The notes below the pieces were generated by a model. The model saw only the letters and a list, made by a program, of their open reading frames with translations. It was not told the origin of the DNA and did not search any database. Positions 26,428 through 35,519 of a stretch of 64,000 nt of DNA are shown here, piece by piece (the first letter of the stretch is position 1; every line of letters begins with the position of its first letter). The position numbers and the translations under genes are program-made. This stretch comes from JBBRSD01 sp038245725 (GTDB lineage Bacteria; Actinomycetota; Coriobacteriia; Anaerosomatales; JAAXUF01): the NCBI GenBank assembly GCA_038245725.1, contig JBBRSD010000001.1:434001-498000 (forward strand). Reading direction: 5' to 3'.

Positions 26428-28940
26428 CGGCCGAAGGTCGTCAGGCCACCCGGCGGATCGCCGTGGTTGGCGGCGGTCTCATGGGGGTCGTGCTCGCCTC
26501 CGAACTCGCCGAGCGCGGCTACGGCGTCGTGCTCTACGAGGCGGCTGACCGTCTCGGCGGGCTGTCGACCTACGACACGTTCGGCGATCTGCAGTGGGAC
26601 CGCTTCTATCACTGCGTGCTGCCTACCGACGTCGACCTGCTCGCGTGGCTGCGCGAGATCGGTCTCGGCGACAAGCTCCGCTGGTCCCAGACGTCCACCG
26701 GCGTCTACATCGACGGCCGCGCGTATCCGCTCGACACCGCGGTCGATTTCGCGCGCTTCTCGGCGCTCACGCTGACCGAGCGCGCGCGTCTTGCGTGGAC
26801 GCTCCTGCGCTGCATGTTCGTGCGCGACATCCGCTCGCTCGAGGGAACGACCGCCGAGGAGTGGTTCGTCCGCGTTGGTGGCGAGCGGGCGTACCGCCGA
26901 ATCTGGCTTCCGCTTCTGCGCGCGAAGTTCGGCGAGGCCGCGGATCGCGTCTCGCCGGTCTTCCTCGTCGCCAAGGTCAAGCGCATGCTCACCGCGAGAG
27001 GCGACGTCTCCGGCGCCGAGAACCTCGGCTATGTCTCGGGCGGTTATCGCGCGGTGTGGGAGCGGGCGCTGGCGATGCTGGCCGAGCGCGGGGTCGACGT
27101 GCGGCTGTCGACGCCGGTCGAGCAGCTCATCCCCGTAGGCGCCGGCGTCTCGATACGGTCGGGGAAGGCGAGCGACGAGTTCGATCGCGCCATCCTCACG
27201 GTGCCGTTCGAGGCGGCGCGCGAACTGTGCGCGGGGTGGCCGGGCCGCAGCCCGGTCTCCTCGGTTGCCCGGGTGGAGTACATGGGACTCGTCTGTCTCG
27301 TGCTCTCGCTCAAGCGCGAAGTCTTCCCGAACTACGTGATGAACATCGCCGATCCGGGATTTCCCTTCACGGGGGTCATCGGCATGACGAACCTCGTCGA
27401 CCGATCCGAAGTGGGGGGACACTCGCTGGCTTACATCCCCGCGTACGTTCCCGCCACCGACCCGCTCATGGCTGCGGCCGACGACGTAGTGTTCGAGCGG
27501 GCCTTTGCGGGCCTGAGCCGCATCTACCCTGACCTCACGCGCGACGACATCGATGGCTGGTGGGTGCGACGCGCCGAGGTCGTGCAGCCGGTCCAAGGTA
27601 TCGGCTATTCGCACGACGCACCACAGCCCGACTTCGCGTGCAGTCCGGTCACCGTCGTCAACAACGGCCAGCTGCTCGAGACCGACCTCAACAACAGCCG
27701 GGTCGTCGCCCACGCACGCCAAGCTGCCGAGCAGCTTCAACGCGATGAGGCGGCCGCCTGCGAGGTGGCTCCCGCCGCGGCGCGGCCCGAGCCGCCGGTC
27801 GTGCGATTCGTGTTGCCGGCCCACAACCAGGCTGCGGCGATCGCGCCGCTCATCGAACGCATCGCCGAAACGATGCGCGGCGACGGGCGCGACTTCCTCG
27901 TGATCGTCGTCGATGACGGCAGCACCGACGACACCGCCGAGCGCGTCCGTGCCCTGGCCAGCAGCGTGCCACTCACTCTCATGAGCCACGAGCACGCTCT
28001 CGGTATCGGAGCCGCCACACGCACGGGGCTGCGTGCCGCCGCCGAGGCCTCCGGTCCCGACGACGTCATCGTCACCATGGAAGCCGACCTCACGCACGAC
28101 CCGCGCTTCGCGGTGCGCCTGCTCGACCAGTATCGGCAGGGATACGACATTGTCATCGCGTCTCGCTTTCGACATGGGTCGCTCGAGATCGGCGTTTCAC
28201 GATTGCGCCGGCTGCTCACCAGGGGCGCGAGCCTGTTCTACGGCACGCTCGTCCCTGTCGAGGGAGTTCGTGACTACAGCAGCGCGTACCGGCTCTACCG
28301 TGCCTCGGTCATCTCCGAGGCTTTCGAATTACTCGGCGATGAGTTCATCACGGAGGATGGTTTCGAGTGCATGGTCGAGATCATCGGCAAATTGAGAAGG
28401 CTCGGGAGGTGCTCGGAGGTTCCGTTCGTGCTGCATTACGAGCACAAGCGCACGGCAACCCAGATGCACATCCTCTCTACGTTCGCCGCGTACGTTCGCG
28501 TGGTCTCGAACGTGTGGCGCCTCGACCTTTTCGGCCGGCTTGGTGAGCGTGTTCGGCCCACGAAGGCGGCGTATGGCGCGCTTGCGGGAACCATCGTCCT
28601 GGCTGTGCTGGGACAGGCGCTCCTCAAGACCGGAGTCGGGGGGCTGGGACCTTCTGCCGATGTCTCGAGCGTGGCTGCGACGCTCTTCACGCTACCGGTG
28701 ATGGCCGGAGTGGCGTGTTACGGCATGTCCGCGTTGCTGTGGCTGGCGGTCCTCACTCAGATGAACCTTTCGGTCGCCTACCCCATGGGCGCGGCCAGCT
28801 ACGTCATCGTGCTGCTCGTCGCCAAAGCGATGGGCGAGTCTGTGCCGCCGCTGCGTTGGCTCGGGGTGGTGGCCATCGTCATCGGCATCGCACTGGCCGG
28901 CGTGGGCTTCGAGCTCCGAGCGCCGGAGGATCGCCGATGA
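26424..28940 (+). CDS. FAD oxidoreductase-GT2-ArnE-like tripartite fusion
   Basis: An 838-residue fusion of three functions. Residues ~1-440: FAD-dependent amine-oxidase/UDP-galactopyranose-mutase-like oxidoreductase (VVGGGLMGVVLASELAERGY, EAADRLGGLSTY, and C-terminal NNGQLLETDLNNS). Residues ~455-700: DPM1/ArnC-type GT2 (FVLPAHNQAAAI, VVDDGSTDDT, MEADLTHDP), which normally charges polyprenyl phosphate with a sugar. Residues ~715-838: four membrane helices of the SMR/EamA half-transporter type, like ArnE/ArnF. GTG 26424 overlaps the methyltransferase stop. The next gene is a second half-transporter. Together they suggest making and flipping an undecaprenyl-phosphate sugar. Confidence 0.85.
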   Translation: MTAEGRQATRRIAVVGGGLMGVVLASELAERGYGVVLYEAADRLGGLSTYDTFGDLQWDRFYHCVLPTDVDLLAWLREIGLGDKLRWSQTSTGVYIDGRAYPLDTAVDFARFSALTLTERARLAWTLLRCMFVRDIRSLEGTTAEEWFVRVGGERAYRRIWLPLLRAKFGEAADRVSPVFLVAKVKRMLTARGDVSGAENLGYVSGGYRAVWERALAMLAERGVDVRLSTPVEQLIPVGAGVSIRSGKASDEFDRAILTVPFEAARELCAGWPGRSPVSSVARVEYMGLVCLVLSLKREVFPNYVMNIADPGFPFTGVIGMTNLVDRSEVGGHSLAYIPAYVPATDPLMAAADDVVFERAFAGLSRIYPDLTRDDIDGWWVRRAEVVQPVQGIGYSHDAPQPDFACSPVTVVNNGQLLETDLNNSRVVAHARQAAEQLQRDEAAACEVAPAAARPEPPVVRFVLPAHNQAAAIAPLIERIAETMRGDGRDFLVIVVDDGSTDDTAERVRALASSVPLTLMSHEHALGIGAATRTGLRAAAEASGPDDVIVTMEADLTHDPRFAVRLLDQYRQGYDIVIASRFRHGSLEIGVSRLRRLLTRGASLFYGTLVPVEGVRDYSSAYRLYRASVISEAFELLGDEFITEDGFECMVEIIGKLRRLGRCSEVPFVLHYEHKRTATQMHILSTFAAYVRVVSNVWRLDLFGRLGERVRPTKAAYGALAGTIVLAVLGQALLKTGVGGLGPSADVSSVAATLFTLPVMAGVACYGMSALLWLAVLTQMNLSVAYPMGAASYVIVLLVAKAMGESVPPLRWLGVVAIVIGIALAGVGFELRAPEDRR

Positions 28941-29308
28941 AATCCATCATCCCTATTCTCGCCTCCGTCGCCCTCGTTGTCGTCGCCCAAGTCGTGCTGA
29001 AACTGGGTGCCGGCTCCATCTCAGGACTCAGCCGAGAAGACCTGCGTCACCCCGTGCGTCTAGGGATTCGCGCACTGCGAATCCCGGGTGTCGTCATCGG
29101 GCTCCTGCTGTACGTGTTCTCGGCGGCTGTCTGGCTCCTGGTGCTTGCGACGACGCCTCTGTCCTACGCCTACCCGTTTCTCGGGCTCACGTACGTCGGC
29201 GTCGCGATCGCATCGGTGACCGTCTTGAAGGAGCGCTTCTCGGCACTTCAGTGGATCGGACTCGCGTTCGTCTTCGTGGGGGTTCTCGCAGTCGCCGCTT
29301 CGCGCTGA
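28937..29308 (+). CDS. SMR/EamA-type four-helix membrane protein, probable flippase half
   Basis: A 123-residue protein with four membrane helices: IIPILASVALVVVAQVVLKL, VVIGLLLYVFSAAVWLLVLA, the AYPFLGLTYVGVAIASV region and IGLAFVFVGVLAVA. The PLSYAYPFLGLTYV segment matches the ArnE/ArnF and EmrE-like pattern. ATG 28937 overlaps the stop of the fusion gene (ATGA), whose C-terminus is a similar four-helix unit. A hetero-dimer that flips a polyprenyl-phosphate sugar across the membrane is the best inference, by analogy with ArnE-ArnF. Confidence 0.8.
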   Translation: MKSIIPILASVALVVVAQVVLKLGAGSISGLSREDLRHPVRLGIRALRIPGVVIGLLLYVFSAAVWLLVLATTPLSYAYPFLGLTYVGVAIASVTVLKERFSALQWIGLAFVFVGVLAVAASR

Positions 29309-29465
29309 GGAAGACTCGGCCAGGCGTCGTAGGGCTTCCCGCCCTCTGGCGAGAAGCCCGCTCGGTCGCGGCCGAGAAGGGAATACGCCACCTGGAGCGG
29401 CAATCGGTGATGCGCACCACAACGCGCCACGGGACCGACGTCAGGCAGCGGGGAGAGGAGTCGCC

Positions 29466-30023
29466 ATGAACGAGAGACCACTGGGAGTGACGATACTGGC
29501 GTGGCTCGCCATCATCGGCGGAGTGATCGGGCTTATCGGCGGCGTGATGTCGGCGATCGCGGCGATCGGGCTGTTGGCGCTCGGTGGGGCTGCGGCTGTC
29601 GGCGGCGGGCTCGTCACCGGTGCGGCGGTTGGCGGCGGTGCTCTCTTCGTGCTGGGCATCGCTATCTGGCTCGGTGTCCTCGGCGCGTTTGAGGTCCTGT
29701 TCGGCGCGGGCGCGTTGCAGCTCAAGCCGTGGGCGTGGACCGTCGGCATGGTGTGGTGCTACGTCTCAGTGGCCTCCAACGTCATCAGCGTCATCGCCAG
29801 CCGGGGCAGCGGGATCGTCGGCGCCGTCATCGGCGTGGCCATCGCGGTGTTCATCCTCGGCTATCTCTATCTGCAGGAGGTAAAGGAGGCCTTCGGCAAG
29901 AGCGATCGCGTCTCGCCGTCCTTCCTCGTGCCGGTGACAGAGATGGTCGGCAAGCTCGGTATCGATTCACAGTCGGCAACTCGGCCGCCTACGCCGGACC
30001 CGCCTGCGGGCACGGCGAGATAG
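29466..30023 (+). CDS. Multispanning membrane protein of unknown function
   Basis: A 185-residue protein with about four membrane helices and two Gly/Ala-rich stretches (IGLIGGVMSAIAAIGLLALGG). The opening RPLGVTILAWLAIIGGVIGLI is like a widespread family of small uncharacterised membrane proteins. The soluble C-terminal tail (~45 residues) is charged, then Pro-rich. ATG 29466 has GGGGAGAGGAG upstream. It is separated from the flippase operon by 157 bp with no other gene. No function can be assigned. Confidence 0.75.
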   Translation: MNERPLGVTILAWLAIIGGVIGLIGGVMSAIAAIGLLALGGAAAVGGGLVTGAAVGGGALFVLGIAIWLGVLGAFEVLFGAGALQLKPWAWTVGMVWCYVSVASNVISVIASRGSGIVGAVIGVAIAVFILGYLYLQEVKEAFGKSDRVSPSFLVPVTEMVGKLGIDSQSATRPPTPDPPAGTAR

Positions 30024-30076
30024 CAGGGCACAGCGGCCTTCGGGTGGCATCCGCTTCTGCGGCGTCGAAACGGCCG

Positions 30077-30469
30077 CTACTCGTCGGGATAGCTGCCGGG
30101 GACGGCGTCTTCGTCGTCATCTGACACGACAGCACCCTTGCCAGCGAGCATCGCCCTGAGCTCGGCGATCTGAGCCTTGAGCTCGTCAATCTCGCTCTTG
30201 GTGGCGACGCCGGAGGTCTTCATCATCTTCTCGGCCTCGGTGGCGACTGTTTTGCGTACCGCCTCCTGCTGCGTCTCGGCCATCTCGCTCACGCGGTCGG
30301 CAACCTTCTTGGCGTCTGACTGCGACATCTTGCCGCGCTCGATGAGCTCGGCTGCGAACCCTTCAGCCTTCTCGCGCGTGATGTCGAGCACGCCTATCCC
30401 CATCAGGAACGCGTTCTCCATCAGTGACGCGGGGTCGAAAGGCATCTCGTTCTTCTTCTCGTCGGTCAT
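30077..30469 (-). CDS. Phasin-like coiled-coil protein
   Basis: A 130-residue, charged, helical protein. Its layout resembles polyhydroxyalkanoate granule-associated (PhaI/PhaF-type) proteins: a short hydrophobic helix (ASLMENAFLMGIGVLDITREKAE), an amphipathic region with SQSDAKKVADRVSEMAETQQ, then a heptad coiled coil (KSEIDELKAQIAELRAMLAGK) and an acidic tail. It follows the minus-strand membrane protein gene by 59 bp and is probably co-transcribed. No PHA synthase is in the window, so a general membrane- or granule-surface role is as likely as PHA binding. Confidence 0.7.
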   Translation of the reverse strand: MTDEKKNEMPFDPASLMENAFLMGIGVLDITREKAEGFAAELIERGKMSQSDAKKVADRVSEMAETQQEAVRKTVATEAEKMMKTSGVATKSEIDELKAQIAELRAMLAGKGAVVSDDDEDAVPGSYPDE

Positions 30470-30528
30470 GTGGCGCCTCCCAGAGCACTGGATGGTTTGT
30501 CGGACGCGAGCTCAGGTGGCCCGTCCGC

Positions 30529-31221
30529 CTAGCCTGCGTGGCGGTGGTGGAAGCGGTCGGTGATCGCCGAGAAGTCCGGCATGGCTGGCATGGCGGGCAT
30601 GTGCACGGCGGGCATGTGGACCGCGGGCACGTGCATCCTGGAACGCCAGCTCGCGACGCGGCGTACGCCAAGCGCCATGACGATGGCCACCATCGCAAAC
30701 CCGCCGAAAAGCGCGCACGCGATGATGAGCGCGGCCTTCGTCGAGAGTAGGACGCGCGAGTCCTCCGAGATCGTCGCGTTCGGCGTGAGCAGCACGCCAA
30801 CGAACCCCTGCTTGACCTTCGCTTTGCCGGTGAGCATGACGATGCCGCCACCCTGGTGCACCGACAGCTTCTTGCCGATGATGAGGGGCGCTCCGGCCTG
30901 GCTGATCTCGACGGTGCCGCCTGCGACGATCGCGCTCGTGTATGCCTGGCGGACGTGGATGTCGCCCTTGGCGTGTACGATCGGCGCGAACGACGCTGTG
31001 ATCGTGGCGTCTCCGCCAGCCGACGTGAAGCCGACCGCGCTGCCCACCGCCTCGAACTGCTCGGCGCGTGCGGAGCCGACCATCGACAGGCTCGCCTGCA
31101 GCGATGTCGTCTCGAGCCCGCCGGCGACGTGGCTCGCGACGTCTGGCGGCTCGTGCGCGCTGGGCGCTGTGGTCGGCTCTTCGATAAGGGATTCGTCGGA
31201 GTTGAAGATGTCGGATGTCAT
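30529..31221 (-). CDS. Beta-solenoid-like membrane-anchored protein with His/Met/Pro tail
   Basis: A 230-residue protein I do not recognise. Residues ~1-50 are acidic and disordered. Residues ~65-150 have short repeating turns of hydrophobic and Gly residues (GDIHVRQAY, GGTVEISQAGAPLIIGKKL, GGGIVMLTGKAKVKQGFVGV), suggesting a small beta-solenoid of bactofilin flavour. A single membrane helix follows (ALIIACALFGGFAMVAIVMAL), then a basic stretch and a tail built of HMPA/HVPA units ending FHHRHAG. ATG 31221 has GGGAGG 6 nt upstream; the open frame further upstream is a shadow of gatB. Confidence 0.7.
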   Translation of the reverse strand: MTSDIFNSDESLIEEPTTAPSAHEPPDVASHVAGGLETTSLQASLSMVGSARAEQFEAVGSAVGFTSAGGDATITASFAPIVHAKGDIHVRQAYTSAIVAGGTVEISQAGAPLIIGKKLSVHQGGGIVMLTGKAKVKQGFVGVLLTPNATISEDSRVLLSTKAALIIACALFGGFAMVAIVMALGVRRVASWRSRMHVPAVHMPAVHMPAMPAMPDFSAITDRFHHRHAG

Positions 31222-31446
31222 GTGGTGCCTCCCTGCATCGGTACCGGGCATATCGTACGGTCGGCGCGGGTCAGCGCGCTGCAACCTCACGAGGTCTATA
31301 CCCGCGCGCAGGTGCTCTCGACAAGACGTCGCGCGAGCGGCGTACGGCTCGGGTAGAATCGGACGCGCAACGAACCCCGACCCCCCGGCGCACGTCGCCT
31401 GCCAGCGTCGCCGACAGCCGCCGACACGCACGCTAAGGAGCCGCAC

Positions 31447-33009
31447 GTGGCTAAGGACCGCCTGCTCGAAGTGCTCGAGACCTGGGACGCCGTCATCGGT
31501 CTCGAGATTCACACCGAGCTCACCGCGCTTTCCACGAAGATGTTCTGCGGCTGTCCCGTGGCGTTCGGCGGGGAACCGAATACCCGCGTGTGCCCGGTGT
31601 GTCTCGGCATGCCTGGCGCGCTGCCGGTCCCGAACCAGGCCGCCATCGAGTCCACGGTGCTGTGCGGGCTGGCGACGAACTGCGAGATCGCGCACTGGAG
31701 CCAGTTCCATCGCAAGCAGTACTTCTATCCCGACATGCCGAAGGACTACCAGATCTCCCAGTACGACCTGCCGTTCTGCGCCGACGGACACCTCGACGTC
31801 GAGGTGGAAGGCCCGCTTGCCGCCGAGCGCGTCGACGCTGCGGCTGCCGCCCAGAACGGCGCGCTCACGCCGTTCGACGATGGCTACACGACGCGCATCG
31901 GCATCACGCGCATCCACCTCGAAGAGGACACCGGCAAGATGGTGCACGTGGGCGGCTCGGAAGGACGCATCGCGGGGGCGACGCACTCGCTTGTCGACTT
32001 CAACCGCGGGGGCACCGCGCTTATGGAGCTCGTGAGCGAGCCCGACATCCGCACGCCGGAAGAGGCGCGTCGCTTCGCGCAGAAGCTACGGCTCATCTGG
32101 CTGTCGTTGGGTGTCTCGGACTGCAACATGGAGGAGGGCTCGATGCGCGTCGACGCGAACGTGTCGATCCGGCGCCGTGGCGAGACCGAGTTCGGCGTCA
32201 AGGCCGAGATCAAGAACATGAACAGCTTCAAGGCGATGCACGACGGCCTCGTCGCCGAGATCATTCGCCAGGCCGAGCTGATCGAGTCCGGCGGCACCGT
32301 GATCCAGGAGACGCGCCACTACGACGTGGCAGCCAAGCGCACGAGCAGCCTGCGGGGCAAGGAGGAAGCGCACGACTACCGCTACTTCCCGGAGCCCGAC
32401 ATGGTCCCCTTCGAGTTCTCCGACGAGTTCATCGACGAGATCCGACAGCGGCTACCAGAGCTTCCCGACGCCAAGTTCGCGCGCTTCCGCGAGAGCTACG
32501 GCCTGCCGGTGCACGACGCGACGGTACTCACCTGCGACTTCGACCTCGCCGAGTTCTTCGAGGCAGCGGTCACGATCGCTGGCCCCGAGCGTGCCAGGGC
32601 GATCGGCAACGTGATGCTGGGCGACCTCTCGGCGTATCTGAACGCGGCGGGCATCGGCGTCGTGGACAGCAAGATCGTGCCGAGCATGGTTGCCGAGCTC
32701 GTCGAGCTCGTCGAGGACGGCACGATCTCCGGCAAGCAGGCCAAAGATGTCTTCGCCGAGATGGCCGAGACCGGCGATGCTCCGGGCGCGATCGTCGAGC
32801 TCAAGGGGATGAAACAGGTCTCCGACACCGGCGCGATCGAGGAGATCGTCGACCGCGTTGTCGAGGCCAACCCGGGTCAGGTCGCCGCCTACCGCGGCGG
32901 CAAGACCGGACTTTTCGGCTACTTCGTGGGACAGGTCATGCGCGAGACCGGCGGTCAGGCCAATCCGGCCGTCGTCAACGAGGTGCTGCGCAAGAAGCTC
33001 GAGGGGTAG
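31447..33009 (+). CDS. gatB: Asp/Glu-tRNA amidotransferase subunit B
   Basis: A 520-residue GatB, which binds the mischarged tRNA, phosphorylates the acyl group and receives ammonia from GatA. Family landmarks: VIGLEIHTELTALSTKMFCGC (cysteines near the catalytic pocket), NTRVCPVCLGMPGALP, YFYPDMPKDYQISQYD, EEDTGKMVH, and the C-terminal YqeY/tail domain ending in AVVNEVLRKKLEG. GTG 31447 has AAGGAG 6 nt upstream. A TAGAAT at 31354-31359 may be the -10. It is 5.9 kb from gatA, separated by an unrelated polyprenyl-sugar module and two minus-strand genes. Confidence 0.97.
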   Translation: MAKDRLLEVLETWDAVIGLEIHTELTALSTKMFCGCPVAFGGEPNTRVCPVCLGMPGALPVPNQAAIESTVLCGLATNCEIAHWSQFHRKQYFYPDMPKDYQISQYDLPFCADGHLDVEVEGPLAAERVDAAAAAQNGALTPFDDGYTTRIGITRIHLEEDTGKMVHVGGSEGRIAGATHSLVDFNRGGTALMELVSEPDIRTPEEARRFAQKLRLIWLSLGVSDCNMEEGSMRVDANVSIRRRGETEFGVKAEIKNMNSFKAMHDGLVAEIIRQAELIESGGTVIQETRHYDVAAKRTSSLRGKEEAHDYRYFPEPDMVPFEFSDEFIDEIRQRLPELPDAKFARFRESYGLPVHDATVLTCDFDLAEFFEAAVTIAGPERARAIGNVMLGDLSAYLNAAGIGVVDSKIVPSMVAELVELVEDGTISGKQAKDVFAEMAETGDAPGAIVELKGMKQVSDTGAIEEIVDRVVEANPGQVAAYRGGKTGLFGYFVGQVMRETGGQANPAVVNEVLRKKLEG

Positions 33010-33042
33010 TCGCCAAAGACATCACCCGCAGGTGGAAAACAG

Positions 33043-33072
33043 AAGCACCCGGCGGAATCCCGCCGGGTGCTT
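33043..33072. terminator. Bidirectional intrinsic terminator
   Basis: A perfect 13-bp stem (AAGCACCCGGCGG with CCGCCGGGTGCTT) around a 4-base loop, between the convergent gatB and S55-protein genes. On the minus strand the stem is followed by CTGTTTTCC; on the plus strand by a weaker TTGGTCGTTCTT. It is well placed to end both transcripts. Confidence 0.9.
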
Positions 33073-33095
33073 GGTCGTTCTTGGAGAGCTTCGCC

Positions 33096-35519
33096 TTACT
33101 GTACGTGGATCACGTGAGACGAAGAATGCGATGAGGCGTTGAACGGCGTGCCCATGAACTTCACGCGAACCTTTCGGTTGCCCTTTCCGGGCTTCCACGA
33201 GTACGACGCTTTGGCCGCGGAGCCTGAAGCATGGAGCGTCTGAATGGAGATCGTGCGCCACTCGTCCCACGACGGACTCCAGACCTGGAAGGTCACTTTG
33301 CCGCCCACGTTGGCAGACGGAATGACCGTGGCCGTGAGCGTCACGCGCTTGCCGGCCTTGATCGTCGTCTTCGACGGGCTGAGGCGCACGATCGGCGTCA
33401 CGTGGATGGTGGCGGTCGCGTCACCGGACAGCCAGCCGTCAGAAGGCTCGAAGCGGATGCGGAGGTTCGTGTTGGTCGTGAAGTCGCCAAGTGACCGCAT
33501 GAAGGTCGCCCCGCCCATCTCGGCACGGTACTTTGCCGTGAACCTAGCGAGGAGCGATTCCGTGGTCGAGTTCGAGGGGGTCCCGTAGATCGAGACGGTG
33601 CCGTTGCGCTCAGGCCCGTAGATGGAACCGGCAAGCAGGGTCGTGCCCCGGTACGGAATCTTCTTCATCATAAGCCTCGCGAGGACGCGCGGACTCGCGA
33701 GCGACTCGGCGCCAGTGAGGTACCACGGCGTCGTCGATGAGGTCTCGATTGCGATGGGTTGCGTGCGCCCGGAGCCGAATGGCTGGAATGAGAGGGCAAC
33801 GATGTTGTTGGGCTGGGTGGCGGCCAGATCGCCGACCGTGCCGGACACGGTCGAGTACCAGTCAGTGGGAACACCGGGCGTTTCGACGTAGCTCGACTCG
33901 TCGAACATCGAGTAGTAGTCGTCGGCGTAGTAACCGTCGTACGCCGACGCGGCGCTCAGCGCACCCGCGAGCGGCGTGCCCGTCGGCAGCGTGAAGGGAA
34001 CGGCCTGCGTCACGAAGTCGCTGTGTCCGTAGGCGACGTAGGTGACGGTCGCAGTGTTGTCGCCCGCCCTCAGGCCGCCTACGACGTCGACGCCCGCGAT
34101 CTGCGCGTTTCGGCGAGTTTTCGTGTAGTTCATCTGCAGGTCGACCGAGCGGATGTCGAGTGCCTGCGTGCCGCTGCCGGCCGTGTGCTGGAGCTGGCTG
34201 ATCACGTTGTAGGCGTCCCACATGACATCCCAGTCGAGCTCTTGGGAGTCGTACATGTTAGGGATCACGAGGCTGTAGAGCCTCGTGCCGTCGCTTACCT
34301 CAACTGTCGTTGTCGTCTGGGCGCTGCCGTCGATGGACCAGGTGTCGATGAGCTTCTGCGCTCCGACCGCGAGAGCGGCGGCAACGTAGAAGCCGTTTTC
34401 CTTCCCCGTATTGAGCAGGGTGCGCGGCACGTAGGTCGCGGTGGACGTGCTCTCACCGGTGTCGGCGTTCGTGACGTGCGCCGTGATGGTGGTGTCCTCG
34501 GGCATCTGGTCGACCTTGCCGAGAATACCGGCGAAGCGGTCCTGCGTGATGGTGCCACGAACGAGCGTGGGACTGCCCATCTTGTATGGCTCGAGCTGAC
34601 TCGGCCACACGCCGTCGATCCAGGCGTTCATCATGTACAGACTTGTCTCGCCGTTCCAGTAGTCCGGGTGGCCGAACGCGAGCACGTCGCTTCCCTGGTT
34701 GTACGTCACCGTGCCGATTCCACCCGACCACGCGTCGCCACGCATGTCCATCGCGGCCACGGACGCGCCGGGCACGAGGTCGGTCGCAACCATCGACGCG
34801 GGGTCGAGCGCGCCACCGTCGAGCGGAGCTCGGTCCGACGCAACGGCCATCCCACGCCTGGCGAGCGCTTTCGAGAGCATCACGTAGGGCTTGGAGCCCG
34901 GCCGCAAACCGCCGATGAACCCGGTGTTCAGCGGCTTGGCGACGAGCGCGCCTACCGCCGACGCCCCGACGAACTTCTGAGGCTGAGGGCTGACGATGAC
35001 TCGTGAGATGAGGCGACCGTCAGCAAGGACCGGTTTCTGCATCGAGAAGACGGCGGACGCGTACGTCGTCTTGAGCGCAAGCATCGCGTCGATGGGTGTC
35101 GCCAGTCCGGTCCCACCCAGGGTGAACCAGTCGCCGTACGACACCGCGCCGACGATCTTGTCGGTGCCGCCGACGTTGACGTAGATCGGGCTGCCGCTCA
35201 TACCGGCGACGATGCCGCCGAACTTCTCGATCTTGGCTCCCGTCGCCTCGAACAGGATGAGAGCGCCACCGCTCGAATCGCCGGTGGTGCCCAGGATCGT
35301 GCAGGGGATCGTCTCGATCGTCTGGCCCCTGAGAACCGTCTTGAAGTAGGCCGAGATCGTGCCTTCAGACGATGCAGCGAGCATCTGCCGAAGTTCGGTG
35401 AGCCCGAGCGTTGGCGGGCCTGCAGGAATGGCGAGGGCCGTGGTGGCTGCGCCGAGCGCGAGCGCGAGTGCGAGTGCAGTCACGGCCAAACTCGCCAGTA
35501 CGCGTGAACGTGCGAACAT
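33096..35519 (-). CDS. Secreted SpoIVB-like (S55) peptidase-domain protein
   Basis: An 807-residue exported protein. The signal peptide (ASLAVTALALALALGAATTALA) precedes an S55 peptidase-like domain: TIPCTILGTTGDSSGG, then the serine motif GIVAGMSGSPIY and further on VLAFGHP, as in SpoIVB-type proteins. The rest is beta-rich and acidic, with a Ca-like stretch (YDGYYADDYYSMFDESSY), and it ends in an Ig-like domain (SKTTIKAGKRVTLTATV) of the kind seen in cell-surface proteins. ATG 35519 with GAGGGGGGAC upstream is the likely start; the frame is open 64 codons upstream without homology. It is probably a cell-surface protein; proteolysis is plausible but unproven. Confidence 0.8.
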   Translation of the reverse strand: MFARSRVLASLAVTALALALALGAATTALAIPAGPPTLGLTELRQMLAASSEGTISAYFKTVLRGQTIETIPCTILGTTGDSSGGALILFEATGAKIEKFGGIVAGMSGSPIYVNVGGTDKIVGAVSYGDWFTLGGTGLATPIDAMLALKTTYASAVFSMQKPVLADGRLISRVIVSPQPQKFVGASAVGALVAKPLNTGFIGGLRPGSKPYVMLSKALARRGMAVASDRAPLDGGALDPASMVATDLVPGASVAAMDMRGDAWSGGIGTVTYNQGSDVLAFGHPDYWNGETSLYMMNAWIDGVWPSQLEPYKMGSPTLVRGTITQDRFAGILGKVDQMPEDTTITAHVTNADTGESTSTATYVPRTLLNTGKENGFYVAAALAVGAQKLIDTWSIDGSAQTTTTVEVSDGTRLYSLVIPNMYDSQELDWDVMWDAYNVISQLQHTAGSGTQALDIRSVDLQMNYTKTRRNAQIAGVDVVGGLRAGDNTATVTYVAYGHSDFVTQAVPFTLPTGTPLAGALSAASAYDGYYADDYYSMFDESSYVETPGVPTDWYSTVSGTVGDLAATQPNNIVALSFQPFGSGRTQPIAIETSSTTPWYLTGAESLASPRVLARLMMKKIPYRGTTLLAGSIYGPERNGTVSIYGTPSNSTTESLLARFTAKYRAEMGGATFMRSLGDFTTNTNLRIRFEPSDGWLSGDATATIHVTPIVRLSPSKTTIKAGKRVTLTATVIPSANVGGKVTFQVWSPSWDEWRTISIQTLHASGSAAKASYSWKPGKGNRKVRVKFMGTPFNASSHSSSHVIHVQ

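Noticed and set aside
30560..32035. Long plus-strand frame spanning two genes
   Set aside because: It overlaps gatB and a minus-strand gene in the wrong frame and is a composition artefact.
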